Positions 22,453 through 31,266 of a stretch of DNA of 35,348 nt are shown here, piece by piece (within the stretch, counting starts at the first letter, position 1; each line of letters opens with the position of its first letter). Origin of the DNA: Caryophanales bacterium UBA3375. Its GTDB lineage: Bacteria; Bacillota_I; Bacilli_A; UBA3375. The notes beneath the pieces were generated by a model. It had not been told where the DNA came from and ran no database searches. It saw only the letters and a program-made list of their open reading frames with translations. The translations under genes were made by a program, and so were the position numbers. Where the stretch lies: contig DEQD01000036.1 of NCBI GenBank assembly GCA_002359095.1, forward strand, positions 1 to 35,348. The letters run 5' to 3'.

Positions 22453-24413
22453 CAGATCAAGATTTAGTATATTTAGCTGGTAATTCTGTATACCAAAGTG
22501 ATTTTTTACCTGATGATTACATTCATAATATAAACGGTAAAGAATATAGATTAGTTGAAAAAAAACAAAATGTAAATCCACAATATGCGGTATATCAAAA
22601 TGTTGATACAGGTGAATATATTCTAGCCTTAAATGGAACAAATGTTAAAGAACTAGAAGATGTTTTAACAGATTTACAATTAGCCGATGAAGGTGTACCT
22701 GAATTACATCAAAAAGCACTAGATTTATTTAATCGACTAAATGCTAAGTATAATTTTAGCGCAGTTTGTGGTAATTCATTAGGAGGTAGTTTAGCAAACT
22801 TTATTTCGGTAAATACAGGAGTTAGAAGTGTTACTATTAATCCTGCTGTATTACCAAATGATCCACAAACATTAGCTAAACCAGCTAATAATATTACTAA
22901 CTATATTGCAACTGGAGATCCACTTAATAGAGTACAAATAGGAGTAGATATAAAAAATACTCAGATGAAAGGGAATTGTATTACAGTTCCATTTGGTTTT
23001 ATGAACTTCACTATGGAAGAAGCACTAGCTAGTCATGTAGGATATAATGTTGATGAGTTTGGTGTGTCAAGAATTAAAATGGGAGAAGGTAAAGTAGATA
23101 TCTTAGTAGATGTATCTAAAAACATTGTAACCAATCCTTTTACGCAAAAACCAATAGGAGAAACATCATCTGATTTTGAAATAGAAATTAATAGTGATAA
23201 TATTGAAATTATTAAAAGAGAAGTACAATTAATTAAGGAAGAATGTTTAGAATCTCATAAGTACATAACTCAAGTAAAACAGGTTTGTGATGAGTATAAA
23301 ACTACTAGATCATTTGAGATAAGAGAACAAGATTTAGTTAAATTTATTGATAAATTATTTGAATTTGACTTAGGTTTTATAACAGTAAAAGATGTGTTAT
23401 CAAATCCTATTAATAATGTTAGTACAGAGTTAATATATAATTTAGTCAGTGTACTAAAACGAGCTGTCGATAACGACATTATTGATGCAATTGATCCAAT
23501 TGTATTTCAAATAATTACAGATGTTGCTTTTTTAATGGGTGCACTACCAAAAGTATTTAATGATGTTATTGAAGTAATTGATTTGTTTAAAGATAAAATG
23601 TTTTATGATTTAGATAGTGATAAATATGATCAATTTGTAGAAAAGTTAGATATCGCTAGTGATGTTATAAATGAGAATGCCACTATTTTTGATAAGAAAG
23701 TAGAAGTATTGGAATCGCAAGTAAATACTATTCATCAATCATTATTAAGTTTTGATCAAGAAATGGAAAAAGGAATAAACAATTATAGTATTGATAATGT
23801 TACTTTACCTCAAGTTGAAGAAAGTAACAAACAACAGTTTGTTGACTTATCAAGTGATATCATTAATGTAATTAGAAATTATGAAAATTTAATTGATAAC
23901 AATTATAATAAAATTGTAAATAGTCATGAGGTTGAAACAGCAGGTAAAGCAATTGGCGAATGTTTAGATGCGTTAATATCTCTTTTGAGAATGGGGGTTG
24001 GACCAATTACAGATCTAAGAGATAGTTTATCATCTTCTAGAGCTTTACAATTTCAATGGACTAAGTCAGCAGTACAGATATTAGATAACATTATTAGTTT
24101 TTATAATAACTATGTTCCTGGTTTATACCTTGCTTTTTTAAAATTAAACAATTTAAAAAATGTATTAGTAGAAATAGGTCCATATGTAAAATCATTTGTA
24201 TTCCTTAATAGTTCGTATGAAGATGTTATTTTATACTATCAAACTGCAGGAAATAGTTATAAAAGTAATAGTAGTATGTTAAGAGAAATATATATTAGTA
24301 TTGATCAAAATAAAAATAAAACAATAAATGCAATATATGAAAATATGGTTGATATGAGTCAGTTCCTAAAACAGTTAAATCATCAAATTGATTTAACTGT
24401 AGTAACAAACTAG
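22446..24413 (+). CDS. Reverse-architecture T7SS lipase effector (TslA-like)
   Basis: A 655-residue protein without a signal peptide. Residues 1-210 form an alpha/beta-hydrolase of lipase class 3 type: ALNGTNVKELEDVLTD near 61-76, nucleophile elbow G-N-S-L-G with Ser111, acid Asp158 in ATGDPLN, and His197 in ASHVGYN, so the catalytic triad is complete. Residues about 235-655 are long amphipathic helices like an LXG domain, placed after the enzyme. LXG toxins normally have the targeting domain first; the reversed order is that of S. aureus TslA, a T7SS phospholipase. Shine-Dalgarno AAGGAGG lies inside the upstream lipoprotein gene, giving coupling. No small adaptor genes flank it. Predicted role: secreted lipase or phospholipase attacking rival membranes. 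The lipid substrate is unknown. Confidence 0.8.
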   Translation: MVTDQDLVYLAGNSVYQSDFLPDDYIHNINGKEYRLVEKKQNVNPQYAVYQNVDTGEYILALNGTNVKELEDVLTDLQLADEGVPELHQKALDLFNRLNAKYNFSAVCGNSLGGSLANFISVNTGVRSVTINPAVLPNDPQTLAKPANNITNYIATGDPLNRVQIGVDIKNTQMKGNCITVPFGFMNFTMEEALASHVGYNVDEFGVSRIKMGEGKVDILVDVSKNIVTNPFTQKPIGETSSDFEIEINSDNIEIIKREVQLIKEECLESHKYITQVKQVCDEYKTTRSFEIREQDLVKFIDKLFEFDLGFITVKDVLSNPINNVSTELIYNLVSVLKRAVDNDIIDAIDPIVFQIITDVAFLMGALPKVFNDVIEVIDLFKDKMFYDLDSDKYDQFVEKLDIASDVINENATIFDKKVEVLESQVNTIHQSLLSFDQEMEKGINNYSIDNVTLPQVEESNKQQFVDLSSDIINVIRNYENLIDNNYNKIVNSHEVETAGKAIGECLDALISLLRMGVGPITDLRDSLSSSRALQFQWTKSAVQILDNIISFYNNYVPGLYLAFLKLNNLKNVLVEIGPYVKSFVFLNSSYEDVILYYQTAGNSYKSNSSMLREIYISIDQNKNKTINAIYENMVDMSQFLKQLNHQIDLTVVTN

Positions 24414-24421
24414 GGGAAATT

Positions 24422-25375
24422 ATGGAAGTAGTAAAAATTTTACCACGTGGTTATTGTCATGGTGTAATTACTGCCATGCATAAGGTTAGTGAAGCTATTA
24501 GTGATGATAGTTTAGCTCAACCAATCTATATCTTAGGGCAAATTGTACATAATAAAAACATCACTAAAGCTTTTAGTGAAAAAGGTGTAATAACTCTTAG
24601 TGGTGGTAGTAGAGAAGAGTTATTAAAACAAGTAGATCAAGGAACTGTTATCATTACCGCTCATGGAATAGATTACCATTTAATTAAAAAAGCTAAAGAT
24701 AAAGGTTTAACAGTCATTGATGCTACTTGTAGTGATGTTTATAAAACACATGATATTATTAAAGATAAATTAAATGATGGTTATGAAGTAATTTATATTG
24801 GTAAAAAGAATCATCCAGAACCTGAAGGTGTACTTGGAATCAATAAAGAAAAGATTCATTTAGTTGAAAATACTACTGATATAGATAATTTAAATATTAG
24901 TAGTGAAAAGATTTGTATTACTAATCAAACAACGATGAGTACATGGGATGTAGATGATTTAATTAAATATTCTAAAACAAAATATCCTAATTTAGAAGTA
25001 ATTAAAGAAATATGTAATGCAACCCAAGAACGTCAAGAAGCAGTTGTTAATCAAGCTAAAGAATGTGATTTATGTTTAGTAGTAGGAGATGTTGCTTCTA
25101 ATAATTCTAAGCGTTTAGTTGATGTATGTGAAAAGAAAGCAAAAACTAAAGCAAAATTAATTGCTGATGTTAATGATATTGATATTAATTGGTTATTAGA
25201 TCCTAGTGTTAAAAAAGTAGGAGTAACCTCAGGAGCTAGTACTCCTAGTATTTTAACTAATCAAGTAATTGAATATATTAATCAATTTGAAAAAGATAAT
25301 CAAGAAACTCATATAAAACCAGAACTCCCTGCTTTTAGTAGAATGATACCAAGAAGTAAAAAACCAGCTAAATAA
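24422..25375 (+). CDS. ispH: 4-hydroxy-3-methylbut-2-enyl diphosphate reductase
   Basis: IspH (LytB) makes IPP and DMAPP from HMBPP in the last step of the MEP isoprenoid pathway, using a [4Fe-4S] cluster and two electrons. The 317-residue protein has the three cluster cysteines C12 (RGYCHGV), C103 (DATCSDV) and C198 (EICNATQ). The substrate histidines are present at H43, H81 (TAHGID) and H131, and the catalytic Glu in HPEPEG. VGDVASNNSKRLVDVC and GASTPSILTNQVIEYI are further signatures. The gene starts 8 bp after the toxin stop but functionally belongs with housekeeping genes. A ferredoxin gene lies convergently next to it and could supply electrons. Confidence 0.97.
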   Translation: MEVVKILPRGYCHGVITAMHKVSEAISDDSLAQPIYILGQIVHNKNITKAFSEKGVITLSGGSREELLKQVDQGTVIITAHGIDYHLIKKAKDKGLTVIDATCSDVYKTHDIIKDKLNDGYEVIYIGKKNHPEPEGVLGINKEKIHLVENTTDIDNLNISSEKICITNQTTMSTWDVDDLIKYSKTKYPNLEVIKEICNATQERQEAVVNQAKECDLCLVVGDVASNNSKRLVDVCEKKAKTKAKLIADVNDIDINWLLDPSVKKVGVTSGASTPSILTNQVIEYINQFEKDNQETHIKPELPAFSRMIPRSKKPAK

Positions 25376-25387
25376 ATTAGCTGGTTT
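25361..25387. terminator. Bidirectional terminator between ispH and ferredoxin
   Basis: AAACCAGCTAA (25361-25371) pairs with TTAGCTGGTTT (25377-25387). The ispH stop codon lies in the loop side. On the minus strand a T-run follows, giving a strong terminator for the ferredoxin gene. Confidence 0.85.
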
Positions 25388-25390
25388 ATA

Positions 25391-25618
25391 TTATTCAAAT
25401 GGAGTTTCTTGTACTAAGATTGAATCTGTTGGACAAGAAGTAATAGCAAAGTCTAAATCTTCTTCAAATTCTTCAGGTACAATAGTAATTCCTTTATTTT
25501 CATCTAAAATAAAGTAAGCTACTCCATCATTTCTTTCTGCAAATAAATCCGGTGCTTCTGCACTACAAGATCCACATGCAATACAAGTATCTTGATTAAT
25601 TTTTGTATATTTTGCCAT
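25391..25618 (-). CDS. Single-cluster [4Fe-4S] ferredoxin
   Basis: A 75-residue protein with C12-x2-C15-x2-C18 (CIACGSC) and a distant C62-P (SCPTDSI), the ligand pattern of a monocluster bacterial ferredoxin similar to B. subtilis Fer. Acidic residues dominate, as usual. It carries single electrons between redox enzymes in the cytosol. It is the only convincing minus-strand gene. Its promoter mirrors that of rpsF, and Shine-Dalgarno AAGGAGAA precedes the ATG. Being beside ispH, it may reduce that Fe-S enzyme; this is inference. Confidence 0.93.
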   Translation of the reverse strand: MAKYTKINQDTCIACGSCSAEAPDLFAERNDGVAYFILDENKGITIVPEEFEEDLDFAITSCPTDSILVQETPFE

Positions 25619-25636
25619 ATTTCTCCTTAAACTTAT

Positions 25637-25705
25637 CTATATTTTACCATAAAGTAGAAAAAACTTTATTAAGGAATGTTATTTTTAATACTTTATGGTA
25701 AAATA
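25637..25705. promoter_or_regulatory. Mirror-image divergent promoters of ferredoxin and rpsF
   Basis: TATTTTACCATAAAGTA (25640-25656) and TACTTTATGGTAAAATA (25689-25705) are perfect 17-bp reverse complements 32 bp apart. Each contains an extended -10, TGGTAAAAT: 25696-25704 on + for rpsF, and its mirror at 25641-25649 on - for the ferredoxin. Confidence 0.6.
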
Positions 25706-25769
25706 AATATAGAGTAATTTAATTACTCCTTGCCAGTTTTGGCCATAAAGTCCATAAGGAGGAAAAGTT
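25706..25769 (+). promoter_or_regulatory. rpsF operon leader, possible S6:S18 autoregulatory element
   Basis: The short leader starts with hairpin GAGTAAT/ATTACTC (25712-25728), then GCCA/TGGC (25732-25743) and a CCATAAAGT segment before AAGGAGG. In Firmicutes the S6:S18 complex represses this operon through a leader RNA. Position and two stacked hairpins fit, but I did not verify the consensus. Confidence 0.4.
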
Positions 25770-26090
25770 ATGAAAAAGTATGAAGTTGGATTTATTTTAA
25801 GACCAAACTTAGATGAAGCAACTATTAATAATACAATTGATCAGTTAAAAAAAATCTATACTGATCGTGGTTGTGAAATCATCGATGAAGAAAATGTAGG
25901 TCTTAGAGAATTAGCTTATGAAATCGATCATAATCGTAATGGTTACTACTTCTTTTTTGTAGTTAAAGCTAACCATGAAGCTAATCAAGAATTCGAACGT
26001 ATTTGTAGAATTAACGAAGGTGTAATTCGTTTCTTAGTTGTTGATGTAGATCACATTAAAGCTAATACTTTAGATACGTTAAGAAAATAG
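25770..26090 (+). CDS. rpsF: 30S ribosomal protein S6
   Basis: A 106-residue ferredoxin-fold protein starting MKKYEVGFILRPNLDE, with GLRELAYEIDHNRNGYYFFF and a VIRFLVVDVD strand, all typical of S6. It binds S18 on the platform of the 30S subunit. AAGGAGG precedes the ATG. It is first in the conserved rpsF-ssb-rpsR operon, in the same order as B. subtilis. Confidence 0.97.
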   Translation: MKKYEVGFILRPNLDEATINNTIDQLKKIYTDRGCEIIDEENVGLRELAYEIDHNRNGYYFFFVVKANHEANQEFERICRINEGVIRFLVVDVDHIKANTLDTLRK

Positions 26091-26102
26091 TTTAGGAGAA
26101 TA

Positions 26103-26594
26103 ATGGTAAATCAAGTAGTGTTGGTCGGACGTATTACTAGAGATTTAGAACTTAAAGCTACTAGTAATGGTCGTGAGGTAGTATCTTTTTCACTTGCTGT
26201 TAACCGTAATTTTAAAAATGCTAATGGTGAATATGATGCAGATTTTATTAACTGTGTAGCATTTGGTCAACAAGCTAACTTTATGAATACTTACCTAGGT
26301 AAAGGTCGTCTTATTTCAGTAGTTGGGCGTTTAAATACACGCAACTATGAAAATAATATGGGACAAAGAGTGTATGTTACTGAAGTTGTTGTAGAACAAG
26401 TAAATCCACTTGATTCTACACAAAATAGAACTAATAGTGTTAATAACTATGATGGTGGGTTTAGTCAACCAACTGCCCCAGTTACTAATAATGTAGCTTC
26501 TAATCCTGCACCTAGTGTTTCTCAACCTAGTGAACCAACACCATATGATTTTATGAATCTAGAAGAAGTTGATGAATCTGATTTACCATTTTAA
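26103..26594 (+). CDS. ssb: Single-stranded DNA-binding protein
   Basis: A 163-residue protein. The OB-fold (about 1-106) starts VNQVVLVGRITRDLELKATSNG and includes FINCVAFGQQANFMNTYLGKGRLISVVGRL. A disordered Asn/Pro/Gln-rich linker follows, then the acidic tip DESDLPF that recruits replication and repair partners. AGGAG precedes the start. Its place between S6 and S18 is classical and serves DNA replication together with dnaB in this window. Confidence 0.97.
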   Translation: MVNQVVLVGRITRDLELKATSNGREVVSFSLAVNRNFKNANGEYDADFINCVAFGQQANFMNTYLGKGRLISVVGRLNTRNYENNMGQRVYVTEVVVEQVNPLDSTQNRTNSVNNYDGGFSQPTAPVTNNVASNPAPSVSQPSEPTPYDFMNLEEVDESDLPF

Positions 26595-26609
26595 TAAATA
26601 GGAGAAAAA

Positions 26610-26870
26610 ATGGCAAATAATCGTAATAAAAGAAAGAAAAAACCGATTCCTTTCAAAAGTCGTCGTGAATGTTATTTTACAAAAAATAATGTAGAATACA
26701 TTGACTACAAAGATGTGGAATTATTAAGTCGTTATACTAATGACCGTGGTAAAATTAAATCTCGTCGTGCGACAGGAGTTAAAGCTGATTACCAACGTGA
26801 ATTAGCAGTAGCTATTAAACGTTCTCGTCACATGGCGTTAATGCCTTTTGTTAAAGTGGCAAAAAGATAA
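26610..26870 (+). CDS. rpsR: 30S ribosomal protein S18
   Basis: An 86-residue basic protein with the S18 core IDYKDVELLSRYTNDRGKIKSRRATG and an AVAIKRSRHMALMPFV end. It partners S6 in the 30S platform. The N-terminus has an extra Arg/Lys/Asn-rich stretch of about 12 residues. AGGAG precedes the ATG. Confidence 0.97.
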   Translation: MANNRNKRKKKPIPFKSRRECYFTKNNVEYIDYKDVELLSRYTNDRGKIKSRRATGVKADYQRELAVAIKRSRHMALMPFVKVAKR

Positions 26871-26877
26871 TAGGATA

Positions 26878-26905
26878 AATCACACAAGATTGTGCTTGTG
26901 TGATT
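26878..26905 (+). terminator. Hairpin after rpsR, weak terminator or processing site
   Basis: AATCACACAAG pairs with CTTGTGTGATT (11 bp). A second stem TTATCTT/AAGATAA overlaps its end (26904-26921). No clean T-run follows, so read-through to the next gene is likely. Confidence 0.55.
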
Positions 26906-26931
26906 ATCTTTATTAAGATAAAGGTGAGGTA

Positions 26932-27618
26932 ATGAAAAAAAGTAAGAAATCAACCAAGAAGGAGTGGATTTTAAATAAGATATATTCTTATAAACAAAAC
27001 TATCCGCTGGCGTTTTATGTTGAGGTAGTAGTCATTATATTTCTGATGTGTATGATACCGGTTAATATTAATTATGTTGCTGTATTTATCATTTATCTTC
27101 TGATTGGTGGTTATATGGTATATTACGTTTTATACCTACTAACATGGACCCCGTTTTTTAAAGAACGATTTATCGTATATGTTTCAACCGTTGCTGCGTT
27201 TGTGCTAGCTTTCTTTCTTGGGGGAACATGGGTTGAAGAGAATTTTTATAATTGGGAATATACACAAGGAGGAATTAAAGAAATCAATTTATATTTAGAT
27301 GATGGTAGCAAATACTGGATTGGTAATTGTGTATTTAAAGATGTAGTTACTGATGAAAATGGCGAATTTGTATCTGTTTATGCAATAAAGAATCCATATA
27401 GTATTGATCGTCCCACTTATGAATATGTAGTAACTAAAAGTGGTGATCATTATGATATAACTACTACTAGAAATGGTTTCCCATATACTCAAAAGGTAGC
27501 AACTCATATTGAGGTAGAATACAAACCTAAAAGAATTAGTGGAAGGGTAAAGGAGAAATATAAAAACCACATATTACTTTGGATGTATAGGTTGGAACCA
27601 GTTATAATCGAGCAATAA
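26932..27618 (+). CDS. Membrane protein of unknown function next to gdpP
   Basis: A 228-residue protein. A basic N-terminus (KKSKKSTKKEW) is followed by about three membrane spans (near 27-45, 46-70, 78-98) in the first 100 residues. A soluble C-terminal half of beta character (GIKEINLYLDDGSKYWIGN, YEYVVTKSGDHYDITTTRNG) ends in a basic helix. Shine-Dalgarno is GAGGT. It lies 13 bp before gdpP, a slot where some Firmicutes encode YybS-like membrane proteins. I see no similarity that identifies it. Confidence 0.65.
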   Translation: MKKSKKSTKKEWILNKIYSYKQNYPLAFYVEVVVIIFLMCMIPVNINYVAVFIIYLLIGGYMVYYVLYLLTWTPFFKERFIVYVSTVAAFVLAFFLGGTWVEENFYNWEYTQGGIKEINLYLDDGSKYWIGNCVFKDVVTDENGEFVSVYAIKNPYSIDRPTYEYVVTKSGDHYDITTTRNGFPYTQKVATHIEVEYKPKRISGRVKEKYKNHILLWMYRLEPVIIEQ

Positions 27619-27631
27619 AATAGGAGAAGTA

Positions 27632-29470
27632 ATGAAAAAACTAATTGTAGCACTTAGTGTTAGTGCCGGATTAATATTAATTAGTTATGTATTTAGACTT
27701 AATTTTGTCTATATTTTAGTTATAGCTACATTAGTTTTAATTTGTTATTATTACTTAGACCTTTATTTTAATAAAGAGCATGATGAAGAGTTTATTGAAA
27801 AGAAATTATCTATTGCTAATAAAGAGTTAATCAAAGCTCCAAATACGATTATTTTAATTATTAAAGATAAAAAAGTATTATGGGGTAATGATTTAAGTTA
27901 CTTAGAATTTCCGGAGTTAAGAGAAAGTCGTGATATTAGTAATATAAGTTTAGATAATATTAAGGATCATACCTTTACTCATAATAATCAAATTTATTAT
28001 GTTAAAGGGGAAGATGGTTTATATTTTATTGAAAATATTACTGAGCGAGAAAATGAATTAACACGTCTTAAAAATAAACAAGCAAACATTGCAGTTTTAT
28101 ATATTGATAACTTTAATTATTTAGAAGAAAGATTATCTAGTGATAACTTTGGTAGTGTAATTAGGGATTTACGTATTGATTTATTACGTTTCTTTGATTC
28201 CCATAATATCTTTTATCAAGAATATGATGGAGAAAAATATCAATTACTTATTCCTGATCAAGAATTGAAGTCATTAATTGAATCTAAGTTTAGTGGTTTA
28301 TTTGATGTATTTAAAAAGTATCAAACTAATGAATATACATTTACTTATAGTATGGGAGTTGCCCTAAACCAACCTAATGTTCGAGCTACAGGTTATAAAG
28401 CAATGGAAGCTCTAGATTTAGCTAAGTCTCGAGGTGGAGCTCAAACTGTTATCTTTGATGGAGAAAAACGTATTATCTTTGGAGGAGGAGTATCTACGCT
28501 TCAAGGATCAACGTTAATGAAGGCTCGTTTGATGTATCAAACAATCTTAAACATTATAAAAAATAAACAACACATTTATTTAATGGGACACAAAAATCCT
28601 GACAGTGACTGTATTGCTTCAATGGCGCTAATGGCTAAATTGATTAGAGATAAATATAGTATGCCAATAACTATTATTATTGATGATGATTATCAATATA
28701 AGTTATTTCCTTTAATTGAAGGTGAAGAAGACATTTATGTAAATAATGAGATTGAGGTGAGAATTGATCGATCATTATTAATGGTATTAGATACACAATC
28801 CCTGGGTTATATTTCAAATCCACAAGGACTTGATTTAGTTGGAGATATTATTATTGTAGACCACCATCAAACACCAGATGATGCGATTACTAATCCAGTT
28901 ACAAAATGGATTGAACCATCATTATCTTCAGTTGTTGAGATGGTCTTACAAATGTTTTTAATTTCCCAAACAAAAGTAGATAATAAAGCATTAGCAACGT
29001 ATGCGCTATATGGAGTATTAATTGACACAAACTATTTAACGTATCGAGTTAGTGAAACAACACTAGATGTTGTTAAAAACTTAGTTAATAGTGGGGCTAG
29101 TATGCTTGAGGCTAAGAAAAAAACATTTGATGAATTTGATGAGTTTAAATTACTTAATAGTTTAACTAGCGAGGTTAATAAAGTAAATATCTTTAGTGTT
29201 GTTAATGTCGAAAATGTTAAAGACAATGTAATTTTATCTAAAGTTGCCGATGCTATATTAGAAATTAAGGGAATTAAAGCTAGTATTGTTATTAGTAATG
29301 TTGATTACAAATATTATGTTAAAATGCGTTCGATGGGAGATATTAACGTTAAGTTATTCTTGGAAGAATTTGGTGGTGGAGGACATGCCTCTCAAGCTGC
29401 TTGCGTTATTAATCATGAACAATACTTAGCTTTAATTAATAAAATTAAAAATTATCAAATCAAGGAGTAA
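27632..29470 (+). CDS. gdpP: Cyclic-di-AMP phosphodiesterase GdpP
   Basis: GdpP hydrolyses c-di-AMP to pApA and so tunes potassium, osmotic and cell-wall homeostasis. The 612-residue protein has two N-terminal spans (about 5-22, 28-44), a PAS-like region, and a degenerate GGDEF domain (NIAVLYIDNFNYLEE onward). The DHH-DHHA1 catalytic module shows GHKNPDSDCIAS (about 318), DTQS, VDHHQTP (about 408), GVLIDTN and GGGGHASQAA (about 580). Length is near the B. subtilis GdpP (659). It is followed directly by rplI with overlapping stop and start, the conserved gdpP-rplI order. Confidence 0.95.
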   Translation: MKKLIVALSVSAGLILISYVFRLNFVYILVIATLVLICYYYLDLYFNKEHDEEFIEKKLSIANKELIKAPNTIILIIKDKKVLWGNDLSYLEFPELRESRDISNISLDNIKDHTFTHNNQIYYVKGEDGLYFIENITERENELTRLKNKQANIAVLYIDNFNYLEERLSSDNFGSVIRDLRIDLLRFFDSHNIFYQEYDGEKYQLLIPDQELKSLIESKFSGLFDVFKKYQTNEYTFTYSMGVALNQPNVRATGYKAMEALDLAKSRGGAQTVIFDGEKRIIFGGGVSTLQGSTLMKARLMYQTILNIIKNKQHIYLMGHKNPDSDCIASMALMAKLIRDKYSMPITIIIDDDYQYKLFPLIEGEEDIYVNNEIEVRIDRSLLMVLDTQSLGYISNPQGLDLVGDIIIVDHHQTPDDAITNPVTKWIEPSLSSVVEMVLQMFLISQTKVDNKALATYALYGVLIDTNYLTYRVSETTLDVVKNLVNSGASMLEAKKKTFDEFDEFKLLNSLTSEVNKVNIFSVVNVENVKDNVILSKVADAILEIKGIKASIVISNVDYKYYVKMRSMGDINVKLFLEEFGGGGHASQAACVINHEQYLALINKIKNYQIKE

Positions 29471-29472
29471 TG

Positions 29473-29913
29473 ATGAAAGTTATATTATTAGAAGATGTGA
29501 AAAAAGTAGGGAAAAAAGATGAAGTAGTTGAAGTATCACAAGGATATGCAACTAATGTTTTAATTAAACAAGGTAAAGCTATAGAATATACTAAAGGTAA
29601 TAAAAAACATTTAGATGATGAGTTAGATCAAAGACAAAAAGACTTTGAAAAACAAACTAAAAATAATCAAAAAATTAAAGAACAATTAGAAAAAATTCAA
29701 ATAGCATTTAGTTTACAAAAAGGAGCAAATGGTTTACCTTTTGGTACTATTTCATCTAAACAAGTAGCTGAAAAGTTAAAAGAATTAGGTTATGATATAG
29801 ATAAAAAACACATTATTATGGAACCAATTAAATCATTTGGTTTTAATAGTGTTGATGTTTACTTACAAAAAGAAGTTGTAGCTAAATTAAATATTTATGT
29901 TGAGGAGAAATAA
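29473..29913 (+). CDS. rplI: 50S ribosomal protein L9
   Basis: 146 residues starting MKVILLEDVKKVGKKDEVVEVSQGYATN, the L9 N-terminal rRNA-binding domain. A long connecting helix (about 45-75) and a C-terminal domain (KGANGLPFGTISSKQVAEKL) follow. Two adjacent ATGs exist; 29473 is chosen because AAGGAG is 5 bp away and MKV is the family start. Its stop overlaps the dnaB ATG. Confidence 0.96.
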   Translation: MKVILLEDVKKVGKKDEVVEVSQGYATNVLIKQGKAIEYTKGNKKHLDDELDQRQKDFEKQTKNNQKIKEQLEKIQIAFSLQKGANGLPFGTISSKQVAEKLKELGYDIDKKHIIMEPIKSFGFNSVDVYLQKEVVAKLNIYVEEK

Positions 29914-31259
29914 TGCAAAATTCTATTCCTTACAATTTGGAAGCTGAAGTTGCTGTATTAGGGGGATTGTTAAATGATCCAGAAAAGATTTATGAAATAA
30001 GAGAGATCTTATATCCAGAATGTTTTTATGATAAAAAGCATCGTATTATTTATGATGCTATATTATCGTTAGTTCAAAATAATAAAGCAATTGATTTGCT
30101 TACAACAGTTGATGAGTTAAAAAATAATAATAAATTAATTGAAGCAGGAGATGTAGAATACTTAACTAAACTTAGTGAAAGTGTAAGTATTGCGACAAAT
30201 ATTTATTCTTATGCTCAAATTGTTTATGATAAAAGTTTGATTAGAGAAACTATTAATGAAGCAAAACAAATTATTGATAAAGCGCAATCAGTTGATAATG
30301 CTGATGATGTAATTGAGTTTGCGGGAACAAGAATGGTTGCTTTAAGTAAGTTAATGAGAAGTACAGATTTCTTAAACTGGGATGAAGTTCTAGATCAATC
30401 ATTAACTAAATTACATGAATTAAGAGAGAATAATACGAAATTAACGGGTTTAGATACAGGTTATAAAATATTAAATGATAAAACAAACGGTTTTCATGGT
30501 GGGGAATTAATTGTCATTGCAGCTCGACCAAGTATGGGGAAAACAGCATTTGCTCTTAATTTAATGCATAATATTGCTACTTCAGTGCAAAATAAAGAAC
30601 CACATATTGCATTTTTCTCACTAGAGATGCCAGTAGATCAAATTATTAATCGTTTACTTGCGATTCAATCATTAATCCCAATGAGTAAAATTAAAAATGG
30701 TAATTTAGATGATGATGATATGAAAATGATTATTCCATCATATAAAATACTTAAAGAATTACATATGCATATTGATGAAACACCTGGTGTTAAAATTAAT
30801 GAATTAAAAACTAAAGCAAGAAAATTAAAAACTGAAAATAAATTAGATGCTATATTTGTTGATTACTTACAGTTAATTACCACTAATCAAGCACACTTAG
30901 GAAGAACAGCTGAGGTAAGTTTAATTTCTCGTGAATTAAAAGCGTTAGCTAAAGAATTAGATGTACCAGTAATTGCTCTATCACAATTATCACGTAAATC
31001 AGAAGAACGTGCTAGTAGAAAACCACAGATGAGTGATATTCGTGAATCAGGAGCAATAGAACAAGATGCAGATATTATTATGATGTTATATCGTCCAGAT
31101 TACTATAGTAGTGCAGATGATGGAATTATGCAAAGTCGTGTTGGTGAAGCACAAGTATTATTAGAAAAAAACCGTAATGGTGCTACTGGAGAATTAGAGT
31201 TTACTTTCTTAGCAGAAACAAATAAATTCGTACCATACGAAGATAAAGTTGAATTTTAG
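29913..31259 (+). CDS. dnaB: Replicative DNA helicase
   Basis: The hexameric helicase of the replication fork (DnaC in B. subtilis). The 448-residue protein has the N-terminal primase-interacting domain (PYNLEAEVAVLGGLL, about 4-100), then a linker and the RecA-like domain with Walker A ARPSMGKTAF (about 200-209). Other motifs are FFSLEMP, Walker B-like AIFVDYLQL, ALSQLSRKSEER and RESGAIEQDADIIMMLYR. No intein is present. The first base overlaps the rplI stop. Confidence 0.97.
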   Translation: MQNSIPYNLEAEVAVLGGLLNDPEKIYEIREILYPECFYDKKHRIIYDAILSLVQNNKAIDLLTTVDELKNNNKLIEAGDVEYLTKLSESVSIATNIYSYAQIVYDKSLIRETINEAKQIIDKAQSVDNADDVIEFAGTRMVALSKLMRSTDFLNWDEVLDQSLTKLHELRENNTKLTGLDTGYKILNDKTNGFHGGELIVIAARPSMGKTAFALNLMHNIATSVQNKEPHIAFFSLEMPVDQIINRLLAIQSLIPMSKIKNGNLDDDDMKMIIPSYKILKELHMHIDETPGVKINELKTKARKLKTENKLDAIFVDYLQLITTNQAHLGRTAEVSLISRELKALAKELDVPVIALSQLSRKSEERASRKPQMSDIRESGAIEQDADIIMMLYRPDYYSSADDGIMQSRVGEAQVLLEKNRNGATGELEFTFLAETNKFVPYEDKVEF

Positions 31260-31266
31260 GATAACT

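Noticed and set aside
22411..22641. Minus-strand frame across the lipoprotein-lipase junction
   Set aside because: It overlaps both conserved plus-strand genes and has no family features.
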